Positions 7,194 to 15,430 of a stretch of DNA of 64,000 nt are shown here, in pieces (position 1 is the stretch's first letter; each line of letters starts with the position of its first letter). The notes under the pieces were generated by a model that was given only the letters and a program-made list of their open reading frames with translations, was not told the origin of the DNA and made no database searches. The stretch covers positions 148,668-212,667 of the forward strand of contig JADJOY010000017.1 in NCBI GenBank assembly GCA_016713535.1, given 5' to 3'. The DNA comes from JADJOY01 sp016713535 [NCBI: Deltaproteobacteria bacterium] (GTDB lineage: Bacteria; JADJOY01). The translations under genes and the position numbers were made by a program.

Positions 7194-9314
7194 ATGAGGT
7201 GGAGCGGGTCGGCGCGAGCGAGGAGGGTGGCGCGAGCTTACCACGGGGTCGCGTTGCTGCTCGCGCTGGCCTGCCAGCCGATCGACTCGCCCGACGGAGC
7301 CCGGGCGATCAGGGCGATCGGAGCGCCGTCCGAGGCGGCGCGTCCCCCGGGCTCGTCCGCGGCGGCGGTGTTGCCGGTGCGGGTGGCGCGGGTCCTCGCG
7401 CGTGGGGGAGCGATCCTCGAGGCCGACTCCTTGCTCGCGCTCGACGGGCGGTGGACGACGTTCACCGCGCCCGCCTCGCTCGAGAGCGATGCGCCGCGTC
7501 CGACGCTGGTGCTCGACTTCGGTCGCGAGATCGCCGGCCGTCCCGAAGTGTTCGTCGGTCCAGGCTCGGTGGGGCACGTCGAGCTCACCCTCGGCGAGTC
7601 GTTCGCCGAGCTCACCGCGCCCCCGAGCGCGGTGCCGTTCCCGGTCCGCGTCGGCTTCGACGCGAGCGGCATCGCGGGATGGTGGGCCGGCCCGGCCTCC
7701 GGGTTTCGCTACCTGGCGGTCAGTGTGCGGCCCGAGGGCGCCGGCCCGGCGTCGGTCCGGGTCGACGTCGCTCGTGCCGCGGACGACGGGACCCACGATG
7801 CGCTCGCGGGCCGCTTCGAGAGCTCGGAGCCGGGCCTCGACCGCGCCTGGGCCGCGGGAGTGGAGAGCGCGCGGCTCTGCCTCTCCCCCGGCGACGATCC
7901 CGTGCTGTTCGACGGCGTGAAGCGCGACCGTGCGGTGTGGGCGGCCGACCTCGCGATCGCCGCGCGTACGATGTACGCGTCCGGGCTTCCGCGGGAGGCC
8001 GTGACGCGCTCGCTGGTCCGGCTCGCCGGATTGCGCCCGTCGACCGACGCCGCGGTGCAGCCGATCGCGGCCACGGACCACGACGGCGGCCACCTCGAAC
8101 TCGTCGACTACGGCGCGTGGTGGCTGATCGCCGCCCGCGACCTGTGGCGCGAGACCGGCGACGAGGTCACCGCGCGGCGGCTCTTCCCCAAGGCGCGCGC
8201 TCAGGCCGAGTGGCTGACCCGGCGGATCGAACCCGACGGACTGGTGCACAAGCGCGCCGACGAGCTCGAGTGGTGCTACTCGCTCCATCGCGTGGGCGCG
8301 CTGACCGCGGTGAACGTGGTCACCAGCGAGGGACTCGCGGCGGCGGCGGACCTGGCGCGCGTGGTCGGTGACGGCGCCTCCGGCGCGGCGTGGGACCGCG
8401 TCGCCATCGTCGTTCGCGGCGCGGTGCTCGCCCGCCTGTGGGACCCCGGCGCTGGCTTCTTCCTCACCTCGCTCGAGGATCGCGAGCGGCTCTCCCTCGA
8501 CGCCAACGTCCTGCCACTGTGGTTCGACTGGCTGCCGGCGGACGACGCCGATCGCGTGCTCGAGGCGACCCGCAAGCGGCTGTGGAGCCCGTGGGGTCCG
8601 CTCAACGTCGACCGGCCGTACCCGCGCCCGGACGGTCCCGAGCACGACGGTCGAGTGTGGCCGTTCCTCGCGTACCTGGAGCTCGACGCGCGGCTGCGAC
8701 CCGGTCGCGACCCGGCGCTCGGCTTCGAGCTGGTGCGGCGCACGTGGGGACACATGCTCGCCCACGAGCCGGGCAACACCTTCTGGGAGTGGATCGGGGC
8801 CGACGGCGATCCCGAGTCGCCGCGCGCGAGCCTCGCCCACGCGTGGTCGGGCGCCCTCAGCGCGGCGCTCACCGAGCGCGTGCTCGGCGTGCGCTGCGTC
8901 GCGCCGCGGAACTTCGAGATCGCCCCGGTCCTCGGCTCGTTGACCCACGTCCGCGGCACGAGGCCGAGTGCCTGGGGGCCCATCCATGTGAGCGTCGCGC
9001 GGGACGCGGCGGCCCGCCGCTTCGAGCTCCACGTCACGATGCCCGCTGGCACCCACGTCACGCAGTTCGTGTTGCCGGCGGCGGAACACTCGCTGGTCAC
9101 GCTCGGGGGGCGCGCGCTGGCCACTGCCACCGACACTTCACGCGTGGCCGACCTGCCGGTGATCGCGCAACGCCGGCTCGGGACCGTGGTGGTCCGAGCT
9201 CCCGCCGCGACCGAGTACCGCTTCGAGGTGGTCGATCGCGCCTCGCCGCCCGACGGCGAGCGCGAATCGGCCGACTCCGGCCTTGAGGCGAGTCGCGTCC
9301 GGCCGCTAGGTTGA
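7194..9314 (+). CDS. GH78-like (alpha-L-rhamnosidase-type) lipoprotein
   Basis: A 706-aa exported protein. The N terminus is basic, then hydrophobic, ending in a lipobox (LALAC, Cys27), so it should be a membrane-anchored lipoprotein. The middle has beta-rich sequence. The rest resembles the (alpha/alpha)6 barrel of bacterial alpha-L-rhamnosidases: 'LFDGVKRDRAVWAADLAI' near residue 240 parallels the GH78 'DCPQRDERLGW' region, and 'GNTFWEWIG' occurs near residue 525. The expected catalytic Asp/Glu cannot be confirmed by eye, so 'GH78-like six-hairpin glycosidase' is safer than a specific activity. It sits inside the radical SAM/glycosyltransferase region and may trim a glycan made there (inference). 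Confidence 0.7.
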   Translation: MRWSGSARARRVARAYHGVALLLALACQPIDSPDGARAIRAIGAPSEAARPPGSSAAAVLPVRVARVLARGGAILEADSLLALDGRWTTFTAPASLESDAPRPTLVLDFGREIAGRPEVFVGPGSVGHVELTLGESFAELTAPPSAVPFPVRVGFDASGIAGWWAGPASGFRYLAVSVRPEGAGPASVRVDVARAADDGTHDALAGRFESSEPGLDRAWAAGVESARLCLSPGDDPVLFDGVKRDRAVWAADLAIAARTMYASGLPREAVTRSLVRLAGLRPSTDAAVQPIAATDHDGGHLELVDYGAWWLIAARDLWRETGDEVTARRLFPKARAQAEWLTRRIEPDGLVHKRADELEWCYSLHRVGALTAVNVVTSEGLAAAADLARVVGDGASGAAWDRVAIVVRGAVLARLWDPGAGFFLTSLEDRERLSLDANVLPLWFDWLPADDADRVLEATRKRLWSPWGPLNVDRPYPRPDGPEHDGRVWPFLAYLELDARLRPGRDPALGFELVRRTWGHMLAHEPGNTFWEWIGADGDPESPRASLAHAWSGALSAALTERVLGVRCVAPRNFEIAPVLGSLTHVRGTRPSAWGPIHVSVARDAAARRFELHVTMPAGTHVTQFVLPAAEHSLVTLGGRALATATDTSRVADLPVIAQRRLGTVVVRAPAATEYRFEVVDRASPPDGERESADSGLEASRVRPLG
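9283..9312 (+). promoter_or_regulatory. Promoter-like pair TTGAGG-N18-TAGGTT
   Basis: TTGAGG at 9283-9288 and TAGGTT at 9307-9312, 18 bases apart, at the very end of the GH78-like gene and about 40 bases before the ATG of the next radical SAM gene. The -10 is followed by GAGC. The same arrangement (TTGACG-N18-TAGGTTGAGC) occurs upstream of the radical SAM gene at 14143, which strengthens both calls. Confidence 0.5.
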
Positions 9315-9349
9315 GCGCCCCCCGCGTCGCGACGAACCGTCCGATCGCC

Positions 9350-10726
9350 ATGCCTCGCACCGTTCGACGCGTCCTGCTTCTCAACCCGCCCGGCGCCCGC
9401 CGTTACCTGCGGGACGTCTATTGCAGCCACTCCTCGAAGGGGACCTACCTCTACCATCCGATGGACCTGCTCGCGCAGGCGGCGCTCCTGGCGCCGCGCT
9501 TCGAGCTGCGCTTCATCGACGCGATCGCCGAGGGGCTGACACCCGACACGACCCGCGAGCGGATCGTCGCGGCGGCGCCCGACGCGATCGTGTTCCTGTC
9601 AGGCGCGGTCTCGCACGCCGAGGACCTCGCGTTCCTCGCCGGGCTCAAGCGCACCGACCCGGAGCTGGTGTTGGTGGGGATGGGCGACGTGTTCCTGTGG
9701 GAGGCCGAGCGCTTCCTCGCGGCGCATCCGTGGATCGACGGTGCGCTGCCGGATTTCGTGAGCGCGGCGCTCGGTCCCGCTCTCGAGGCGAGGACGGCGC
9801 GCGGCGTGATCGGGCTCGACCCGTTCGCGCGCGGCGCCGGCAAGGGGTTCGCGTACGGCGCTCCGCCTTACGACCTGCTGCCGATGGAGCGCTACCGGCT
9901 GCCCTTCGGACGGCCCGAGGCGTTCGGGTCGCTGCTCACGAGCTTCGGTTGTCCGTTTCACTGCACGTACTGCAACACCGCCGAGATGCCGTATCGGCTG
10001 CGCGAGCTCGACGGCGTCTTCGACGAGCTCGCCTACCTGCGCGCGCGCGGAATCCGCAAGATCTACGTGCGCGACCCCACCTTCGCGCTCAACCCGCGCT
10101 ACACGCGGGCGCTCCTCGATCGGCTGATCGAGGAGCACTGGGATCTCTCGTGGAACTGCTTCGTACGCGCCGACCGCGTAGACGAAGCGCTCCTCGAGCG
10201 GATGAAGCGCGCCGGCTGCTACCTCGTCATGTTCGGCATCGAGACCGCGAGCGACGCGCTCAACGCACGCTCGCGCAAGGACCTCGCGCAGGCGGACGTG
10301 CGTGCCGGGGTCGCGGCTGCGAAGCGCGTGGGCCTGGAGGTCCTCGGCACCTTCGTGCTTGGCATGCCGGGCGAGACCCGTCGCACCGCCGAGGAGACGA
10401 TCGACCTCGCCCGCGAGCTCGACCTCGACTACGCGTCGTTCAACGTGGCCACGCCGCGGCTTGGCTCGCAGCTCCGCGACCAGCTCGCGCTGGGCAGCGT
10501 GCTCACGGCGGGGACGCGCGGTCTCGACGGCTCGAACGAGATCCCCGATCTCCCCGACGAGGTGCTCTCGCCCGAGGAGGTGTGGCGGCTGCGCAACCGC
10601 GCGGTGTGGAGCTTTTACGGCCGCCCGCGGTATCTCGCGCGGCGCGCCAGCCAGGCGCTCAAGGACGGCGGGCTCTGGATCGGCGCGCGCAACGCGCTCA
10701 CGCTGTTCGGCTCCGCGCTCGGATGA
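9350..10726 (+). CDS. B12-binding-type radical SAM protein
   Basis: A 458-aa enzyme. The N-terminal 140 residues ('RRVLLLNPPGARRY', then 'DAIVFLSGAVSHAEDL' and 'LVLVGMGDVFL') match a cobalamin-binding-type Rossmann domain. 'LLTSFGCPFHCTYCNTAEM' at about residues 195-212 carries the CxxxCxxC cluster motif. 'MFGIETASDALNARS' and 'TFVLGMPGETRRTAEETI' are typical of the barrel. The C-terminal 'RAVWSFYGRPRYLARR' recurs almost exactly in the radical SAM protein at 11800-13614 ('FRFYGRPRYALWML'), so the two are related. ATG 9350 is preferred over the TTG at 9311 because the latter lies in the likely -10 element. The substrate is unknown. The gene converges with the zinc-ribbon pair. Confidence 0.85.
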   Translation: MPRTVRRVLLLNPPGARRYLRDVYCSHSSKGTYLYHPMDLLAQAALLAPRFELRFIDAIAEGLTPDTTRERIVAAAPDAIVFLSGAVSHAEDLAFLAGLKRTDPELVLVGMGDVFLWEAERFLAAHPWIDGALPDFVSAALGPALEARTARGVIGLDPFARGAGKGFAYGAPPYDLLPMERYRLPFGRPEAFGSLLTSFGCPFHCTYCNTAEMPYRLRELDGVFDELAYLRARGIRKIYVRDPTFALNPRYTRALLDRLIEEHWDLSWNCFVRADRVDEALLERMKRAGCYLVMFGIETASDALNARSRKDLAQADVRAGVAAAKRVGLEVLGTFVLGMPGETRRTAEETIDLARELDLDYASFNVATPRLGSQLRDQLALGSVLTAGTRGLDGSNEIPDLPDEVLSPEEVWRLRNRAVWSFYGRPRYLARRASQALKDGGLWIGARNALTLFGSALG

Positions 10727-10766
10727 CGGGCTCGGTCGAAGCCGAGCTCGGCTGAGGTTTCCTGGC

Positions 10767-11270
10767 TCAGTCGAGGAGCTCGAGCGCGACGTCGATCGCG
10801 AGCTCGAGAGCGAGCCAGCCGACCTCCCCCGAGTCCGGCGCCGCGCCCGGGGCCGTGAGGTCCGGGAGGCGAGCCGAGAGTGCGCTCCCTGCCGCCGCGT
10901 CGCTCGGCCAGCTCGGCCTCACTCGCGGCGCCGGGAGCTCGACCGCTGGCAGGCGCTCGAGCTCGCCCGCGTCGAACCACACGAGCTGGCAGCGCCGGCA
11001 CACGTCGAGCTCGATCGACACCCCGCCCAACTCGGGCTGCACGACCAGCATGCCCGAACGGCACGACGGGCAAACCAGGCCGTGGTCGGGTGAGCGGGCT
11101 TGCCAGACGGCTCGCAGGACGGCGGGAGGGTGCCGGGGGCGCAGGCCCGCGAGCGTGATGGCCCTGCCGCCGCAGCCGTCGCAGCGGTACCCGTGAGCGC
11201 CTCGCGTGCCCGGGCCGATCAGGACCGTGTCGCAGCGTGGACAGCCGAGCGACGGCAGGATCGGGCCCAT
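10767..11270 (-). CDS. TFIIB-type zinc-ribbon protein, copy 1
   Basis: A 167-aa protein with two zinc-ribbon-like units: CPRC...CDGCGG near residues 10-34 and CPSC....DVCRRCQLVWFDAGELE near residues 67-103. The second matches the zf-TFIIB family (PF13453), whose signature is CxxC and 'D.C..C...W.D.GEL'. The function of the bacterial family is unknown. The C-terminal half is low-complexity Ala/Pro, then an acidic tail. It is the last gene of a three-gene minus-strand operon (radical SAM, zinc ribbon, zinc ribbon). It is exactly as long as its upstream neighbour and shares its architecture, so it is a tandem duplicate that has diverged. Confidence 0.75.
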   Translation of the reverse strand: MGPILPSLGCPRCDTVLIGPGTRGAHGYRCDGCGGRAITLAGLRPRHPPAVLRAVWQARSPDHGLVCPSCRSGMLVVQPELGGVSIELDVCRRCQLVWFDAGELERLPAVELPAPRVRPSWPSDAAAGSALSARLPDLTAPGAAPDSGEVGWLALELAIDVALELLD

Positions 11271-11296
11271 CGCTCACCGAGATCGGCCGTCGCCGC

Positions 11297-11800
11297 TCAC
11301 CTCGCGAGCCGGCTCACGACCTCGGCGACGCCTTCCATGACCGCGACAGCGCGCTCCCGGTCGTTCTCTTCACGGATCCGGTCGCGCCACATCGACACGA
11401 TCGCTTGCGCGTAGGCGACCTTCGCCTCGGGTGGGAGCTCGTTGGCGGTGAGGCTCGGCGGTCGCGGACGTTCCGGGATCCGCGCCAGCGAGGCGTCGCT
11501 CAGCCACGCGAGCTGACAGCGCGCGCAGACGTCGGCAGACGCTTCCCCGTCGGGAACGTGGACCGTGACGCGACTCGACGGCTTGCTGCAGGAGATGCAT
11601 GGCAGTCCCGATGCGAGACCGGCACCGCGCCCCGCCGCCCAGAGCTGCGACACGGCGACGGCGTCGCGCTCGCGCCGCAGCCGTGAGATGGGCACGCCGG
11701 CCGACGAGCAGGGCTCACACCGCCACTCGTGCCCGACGACGTCGCGATGGAGCGCGAGAGCGCCAGCGCACGACGGACAGCGGCGGTCGAGGCGCCCCAT
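11297..11800 (-). CDS. TFIIB-type zinc-ribbon protein, copy 2
   Basis: A 167-aa zinc-ribbon protein starting 'MGRLDRRCPSCAG', with CEPC at residues 29-32, CISC near 67, then 'ADVCARCQLAWLSDASLARIPE', the zf-TFIIB-type unit (here the usual Asp-Gly-Glu-Leu is altered to SDASL). The C terminus is a predicted helix ('MWRDRIREENDRERAV'). The ATG overlaps the TGA of the upstream radical SAM gene by one base (TGATG), which supports translational coupling. It shares length and layout with the protein at 10767-11270. A role as a metal-binding accessory protein for the radical SAM enzyme is inference. Confidence 0.73.
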   Translation of the reverse strand: MGRLDRRCPSCAGALALHRDVVGHEWRCEPCSSAGVPISRLRRERDAVAVSQLWAAGRGAGLASGLPCISCSKPSSRVTVHVPDGEASADVCARCQLAWLSDASLARIPERPRPPSLTANELPPEAKVAYAQAIVSMWRDRIREENDRERAVAVMEGVAEVVSRLAR

Positions 11801-13614
11801 CACTTGCCGAGGGCGGTCGCGAACTGGGCGCCGAGCGCCGTCGCGCTGCGCTTGGCGGCGCGCTCGTCGTCGGCACGCATCGCGTCGAAGGCCGGCATGT
11901 ACTTGGCGAACGAGACCTTGGGCGTCGTCGGCGACACCGTCTGGCCGCGCTCTGCCATGATCCTGAGCAGCTCGGCGGCGCGCTCGCGTGTGAGCACGGG
12001 GTCGACCTCGACACGGGTGTATTCGCGCTTGGCGAGCGTCCACGCGCCCTTCACGCCGCCCCCCGCGCCGAACACCGGGTGACGCGCGCCGGGGTTGGCG
12101 GCGGTCATGAGCGCCTCGAAGAAGGTCGCGACCGAGCGCATCCCGCGCCGCCACGCGGGCAGCTTCTTGCCGGTGGGCGGGCGCAGCGGTCGCAGCAGGA
12201 GCTGCGTGCCGACGCGTACGTAGCGCAGGAGCTCGTCCCACGACTCGATCCGGCTCAGCATCCACAGCGCGTAGCGCGGGCGCCCGTAGAAGCGGAAATA
12301 GGCGTTGCGAGCGAGGCGCTCGAGCTCGGGGCGGGTCAGCTCGGTCCACGGCGTGGGGAGCAGGTGCTCGTCGAGAGTGCCGCGCATGTACTCACGCCAG
12401 TAGTCGATGCCGGTGCCCTCGATGACGTACTTCTGCTCGAGCTCGGTGTGGGGCTTGATGATCGCGATCTGGTACTGCGCGTACGCGAGCGGCAACGTGA
12501 GCGAGAAGTCGATGGTCTTCTTGGCGCTCGCCATCGTGTCGCCGGGAGCACCCACGATGAAGAAACCGAGCCCCATGATGCCGGCTTCCTTCACGCACGC
12601 GAGCGTGCGGCGGATGTGGCTGGTCGCCTTCTGGCCCTTCTTCATCGCGGCGAGGACCTCGTCGTCCCCCGACTCGACCCCGAAGAAGATGCGCCGGCAG
12701 CCGCCCTCGGCGAGGGTGCGGATGAGCTCCTCGTCCGGCTCGCGGTCGGTGCGGTGCCACGACAGCGAGTCCACCCGCGACCGGCACGACCAGATGATGT
12801 CGAGCTTGCGGCGCTTGACCTCGCGCGCGAGCTCCATGACGCGCTCGCGGTCGTGGAGCATGAGCGGGTCGAACCAGTCGATCTCGTGGATGCCGAGTGA
12901 GATGCACTCCTCCACCTCGTCGATGAGCTGCTCGGGCGTACGCGCGTCGAAGCCGGAGTTGCGCATGCAGCAGAACGAGCACGGGTACGGACAGCCGATC
13001 TCCGACATCCCGATGGTGAAGTTCTTGCGCTGCGAGACGTGCGAGAAGTAAAGGTCGTTCGGATAGATCGAGCGGTCCGGAATGGGGTACTCGGAGAACG
13101 GGATCTTGCGTCCCGGGTGGGTGCGGCGCAGCTCGCCGCGATCCCGGTACACCAGGTCGGCGACCTTGTCGTAGCCGTGGCCACGCTCGAAGGCGGGTAG
13201 GAACTCGGGCAGGAAGGTGATCGACTCGCCGGCGCACAGGAAGTCGTACGCGCCGTGCGACATGATCTCCTCGGGGTAGACCTTGGCCTCATAGCCGCCC
13301 GTCAAGATCGGGATGGTCGTCTCCGCCTTGAACTTCTTCGCCCAGCGGATCGCGAAGCGGAAGGTCTGGGCGGCGTGGGACGAGAAGGCGATCAGGTCGG
13401 GGTTCCACTGCTTCACCTGCCCGAGCACCTCGTCGCAGCCCCAGCGGCGCGCGAGCCCGTCGAAGAGCTTCACCTCCCAGCCGGCTTGGTTGGCCACGCG
13501 CGCGGCCCACCCGAACCCGAGGTGCGGGAAGAGGCCGAACTCATCATCCACGCTCGGCAGGTTCTCGTTGAAGATCTGCGTGTGGAACGTGGGATAGACG
13601 AATGCCAAACGCAT
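11800..13614 (-). CDS. B12-binding-type radical SAM protein
   Basis: A 604-aa enzyme. Residues 1-140 ('MRLAFVYPTFHTQIF', 'PHLGFGWAARVANQAGW', 'IAFSSHAAQTFRF', 'ILTGGYEAKVYPEE') form the cobalamin-binding-type N domain. The cluster motif is 'EIGCPYPCSFCCMRN' near residue 203. 'GVESGDDEVLAAMKKGQ' and 'FFIVGAPGDTMASAKK' follow in the barrel. The 180-residue C-terminal extension contains 'RFYGRPRYALW', shared with the radical SAM protein at 9350. The ATG has GGAGG about 12 bases upstream. It heads the operon with the two zinc-ribbon proteins and is divergent from the radical SAM gene at 14143. The reaction is unknown; members of this broad group methylate or rearrange lipids, tetrapyrroles or antibiotics. 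Confidence 0.86.
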   Translation of the reverse strand: MRLAFVYPTFHTQIFNENLPSVDDEFGLFPHLGFGWAARVANQAGWEVKLFDGLARRWGCDEVLGQVKQWNPDLIAFSSHAAQTFRFAIRWAKKFKAETTIPILTGGYEAKVYPEEIMSHGAYDFLCAGESITFLPEFLPAFERGHGYDKVADLVYRDRGELRRTHPGRKIPFSEYPIPDRSIYPNDLYFSHVSQRKNFTIGMSEIGCPYPCSFCCMRNSGFDARTPEQLIDEVEECISLGIHEIDWFDPLMLHDRERVMELAREVKRRKLDIIWSCRSRVDSLSWHRTDREPDEELIRTLAEGGCRRIFFGVESGDDEVLAAMKKGQKATSHIRRTLACVKEAGIMGLGFFIVGAPGDTMASAKKTIDFSLTLPLAYAQYQIAIIKPHTELEQKYVIEGTGIDYWREYMRGTLDEHLLPTPWTELTRPELERLARNAYFRFYGRPRYALWMLSRIESWDELLRYVRVGTQLLLRPLRPPTGKKLPAWRRGMRSVATFFEALMTAANPGARHPVFGAGGGVKGAWTLAKREYTRVEVDPVLTRERAAELLRIMAERGQTVSPTTPKVSFAKYMPAFDAMRADDERAAKRSATALGAQFATALGK

Positions 13615-14063
13615 GGAAGGGCTGCCTCCTCGAACGTCCCGGCTCGTCGTGGCGGCCGTCAGAGCCGGCCGCACCGACCTCCGCAACGCGAAGGGGTAGC
13701 GTGCTCGAGGGCACCGTGCCCGGGGGGGAGCGTTGCGCCGGCCGTGGGCTCGGTCCGGCGACGAAGCCGTCGATCCAGGAGCGAGGTCCGCACGGCGGAT
13801 CGACGGGGAACGCTAACGGGTTCGGGGATCACTCGAGCGTCGCGGTGGGTTTCGCACTTTCGGAGCACGCTCGGGGGAACGCTGCGCACCCGCCGGGCAC
13901 GGTATCACGCGATTTTCGAGAGGGTCAAACCGCGCAGCGTGTCGCGACGCGCGCGGACGCGGGGCCGCGAAATCGCCGAAAACACGGGCGTTGCGTGACG
14001 GGCGTGGGGTACGATGTATGGGCGCCCATGTTTCGTGGCGACGGATCGGCGTGCGCCATCGCC
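13615..14063. other. Divergent intergenic region between two radical SAM genes
   Basis: About 450 bases without a credible gene. Several open frames cross it, but their translations are Arg/Ser/Pro-rich shadows of GC-rich DNA. It should hold the control region of the minus-strand radical SAM/zinc-ribbon operon. I found no convincing promoter for that direction; the plus-strand promoter lies just to the right (14064-14093). Confidence 0.5.
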
Positions 14064-14093
14064 TTGACGTCGCGCGACCCCGGTTCGTAGGTT
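14064..14093 (+). promoter_or_regulatory. Promoter-like pair TTGACG-N18-TAGGTT
   Basis: TTGACG at 14064-14069 and TAGGTT at 14088-14093, 18 bases apart, about 50 bases before the ATG of the radical SAM gene. The -10 is followed by GAGC, exactly as at 9307-9316. The two radical SAM genes probably share sigma-factor recognition and perhaps regulation. Confidence 0.55.
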
Positions 14094-14142
14094 GAGCCTC
14101 GCTCTCGGCCCCTCCGACGAGAACCGACCCGGCCGTCCCTCG

Positions 14143-15213
14143 ATGATCGACTTCGCGGGCCTTCGCGACAACCTGAAGCTTCGCGCCCGGGCCGACGCCG
14201 CCTGGCGGAAGGTCGTGCCGCGGCCGCAGCAGGTCCACATCAGCATCACGGACCGCTGCAACCTGAGCTGCGAGCACTGTGACATCTGGATGAAGCCGGT
14301 GCCCGGCGAGGTGCCGATCGAGCGCTGGAAGGAAGTCGTCGACGAGTGCCGCGAGTGGCTGGGGCCGTTCACGCTCAAGATCGTGGGTGGGGAGCCGCTC
14401 CTCAAGGAAGGCGTAGTCGAGCTCATCGCCCACGCCAAGGAGCGCGGCTGCCGCGTCGGGCTCTCCACCAACGCGATCCCGCTCTCCAACCCCGATCGCG
14501 CCCAGGAGATGGTCGACACCGGGCTCGACGAGATCCACATCTCGCTCGAGAGCTTCACGCCCGACCACCACGACCAGATCCGCAAGCGCGCCGGCGCGCA
14601 CGCGCGCACGGTGAAGGCGATCGGCGAGCTCACCCGCCGCCGTACCCACCTCCAGGTGAGCCTGGCGACGGTCGTCTGCCAGCAGAACCTCGACGAGCTC
14701 CTCAAGATGGTCGACTTCGTCCGCGACCACGGGCTCTACACCGTCAACTACCAACCGCTCTATGCCAATTTCGGCCGTCCCTTCGACCCACGCTGGTACG
14801 AGACGAGCCCGTACTTCCCGCGCGACGTCGACAAGCTCGACGCCGTCCTCGACCGCCTGGTCGAGATCCGTACCGCCGAGTGGCTGGTCGGCAACACCGT
14901 CAACCAGCTGCAGATGATGAAGGTCTACTTCCGCAACCCCAACGCGGACGACCAGGTGGTGTGCAAGGCGGGCGACGACGACATCGCCTTCGATCCCTAC
15001 GGCAACCTCAAGATGTGCTTCTGGCTCGACCCGGTCGGGAACATCCGCGACGAGCAGCCGAAGGCCGCCTACTGGTCGGAGGAAGCGCGCGAGCGGCGCC
15101 GCGAGGTGCGCTCCTGCACCCGCAACTGCAACTTGCTCAACTGCAACTTCGACCGCGAGCGCTTCGGCGAAGCGCTCTGGACGCGTCTCGGGATCGGCGC
15201 CGCGCGCGGCTAG
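14143..15213 (+). CDS. Radical SAM protein with C-terminal Cys cluster
   Basis: A 356-aa enzyme. The cluster motif 'ITDRCNLSCEHCDIW' lies at about residues 33-47, 'LKIVGGEPLLKEG' near residue 83, and 'GLSTNAIPL' near residue 105. The C-terminal part has 'VVCKAGDDDIAFDPYGNLKMC', a typical SPASM-like layout, and ends with a dense Cys group (CTRNCNLLNC, about residues 325-335). It resembles radical SAM proteins of glycan and lipid clusters. ATG 14143 is chosen because it follows a good promoter and opens a compact protein; an upstream TTG at 14092 falls in the -10 region. A strong hairpin begins at its stop codon. The substrate is unknown. Confidence 0.84.
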   Translation: MIDFAGLRDNLKLRARADAAWRKVVPRPQQVHISITDRCNLSCEHCDIWMKPVPGEVPIERWKEVVDECREWLGPFTLKIVGGEPLLKEGVVELIAHAKERGCRVGLSTNAIPLSNPDRAQEMVDTGLDEIHISLESFTPDHHDQIRKRAGAHARTVKAIGELTRRRTHLQVSLATVVCQQNLDELLKMVDFVRDHGLYTVNYQPLYANFGRPFDPRWYETSPYFPRDVDKLDAVLDRLVEIRTAEWLVGNTVNQLQMMKVYFRNPNADDQVVCKAGDDDIAFDPYGNLKMCFWLDPVGNIRDEQPKAAYWSEEARERRREVRSCTRNCNLLNCNFDRERFGEALWTRLGIGAARG

Positions 15214-15254
15214 GAGCCTGTCGGGAGATGTGCTTCGCACGCCGACAGGCTCCT
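15212..15254 (+). terminator. Perfect 13-bp hairpin starting in the stop codon
   Basis: AGGAGCCTGTCGG (15212-15224) pairs exactly with CCGACAGGCTCCT (15242-15254). The 17-base loop contains a further small stem (GTGC/GCAC). The left arm begins inside the TAG stop of the radical SAM gene. No T tract follows directly, but two more hairpins do. It most likely ends or protects the transcript. Confidence 0.6.
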
Positions 15255-15270
15255 GACCTGATGTTCCCTC

Positions 15271-15320
15271 GGGGGTCTGTTCCAGACCCCCGCCCCGAAA
15301 AAAGGCGCGACTTTTCGGGG
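15271..15320 (+). terminator. Double hairpin terminator-like element
   Basis: GGGGGTCTG (15271-15279) pairs with CAGACCCCC (15283-15291) around a TTC loop. Immediately after, CCCCGAAAA (15293-15301) pairs with TTTTCGGGG (15312-15320). A related double hairpin lies at 47196-47260, downstream of another gene in the same relative orientation, so this is probably a dispersed intergenic element used as a transcript end. Confidence 0.6.
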
Positions 15321-15430
15321 CCCCACTAGCCGGCTCGCGTTCGCTCGCCGAACGCGCCGCTGGCGCGTGCAGGAGTCGACACCGGGCGCGATATCCTGGC
15401 GCGCTCCGTTGATGCTGGGATCGTCGCTCC

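Noticed and set aside
6045-9089. Minus-strand frame of 1014 codons
   Set aside because: Only its last third (from 7148) is a radical SAM protein; the rest is antisense to the GH78-like gene and has shadow composition.
9311-9349. TTG at 9311 as start of the radical SAM gene
   Set aside because: It overlaps the likely -10 element, and ATG 9350 begins the conserved protein.
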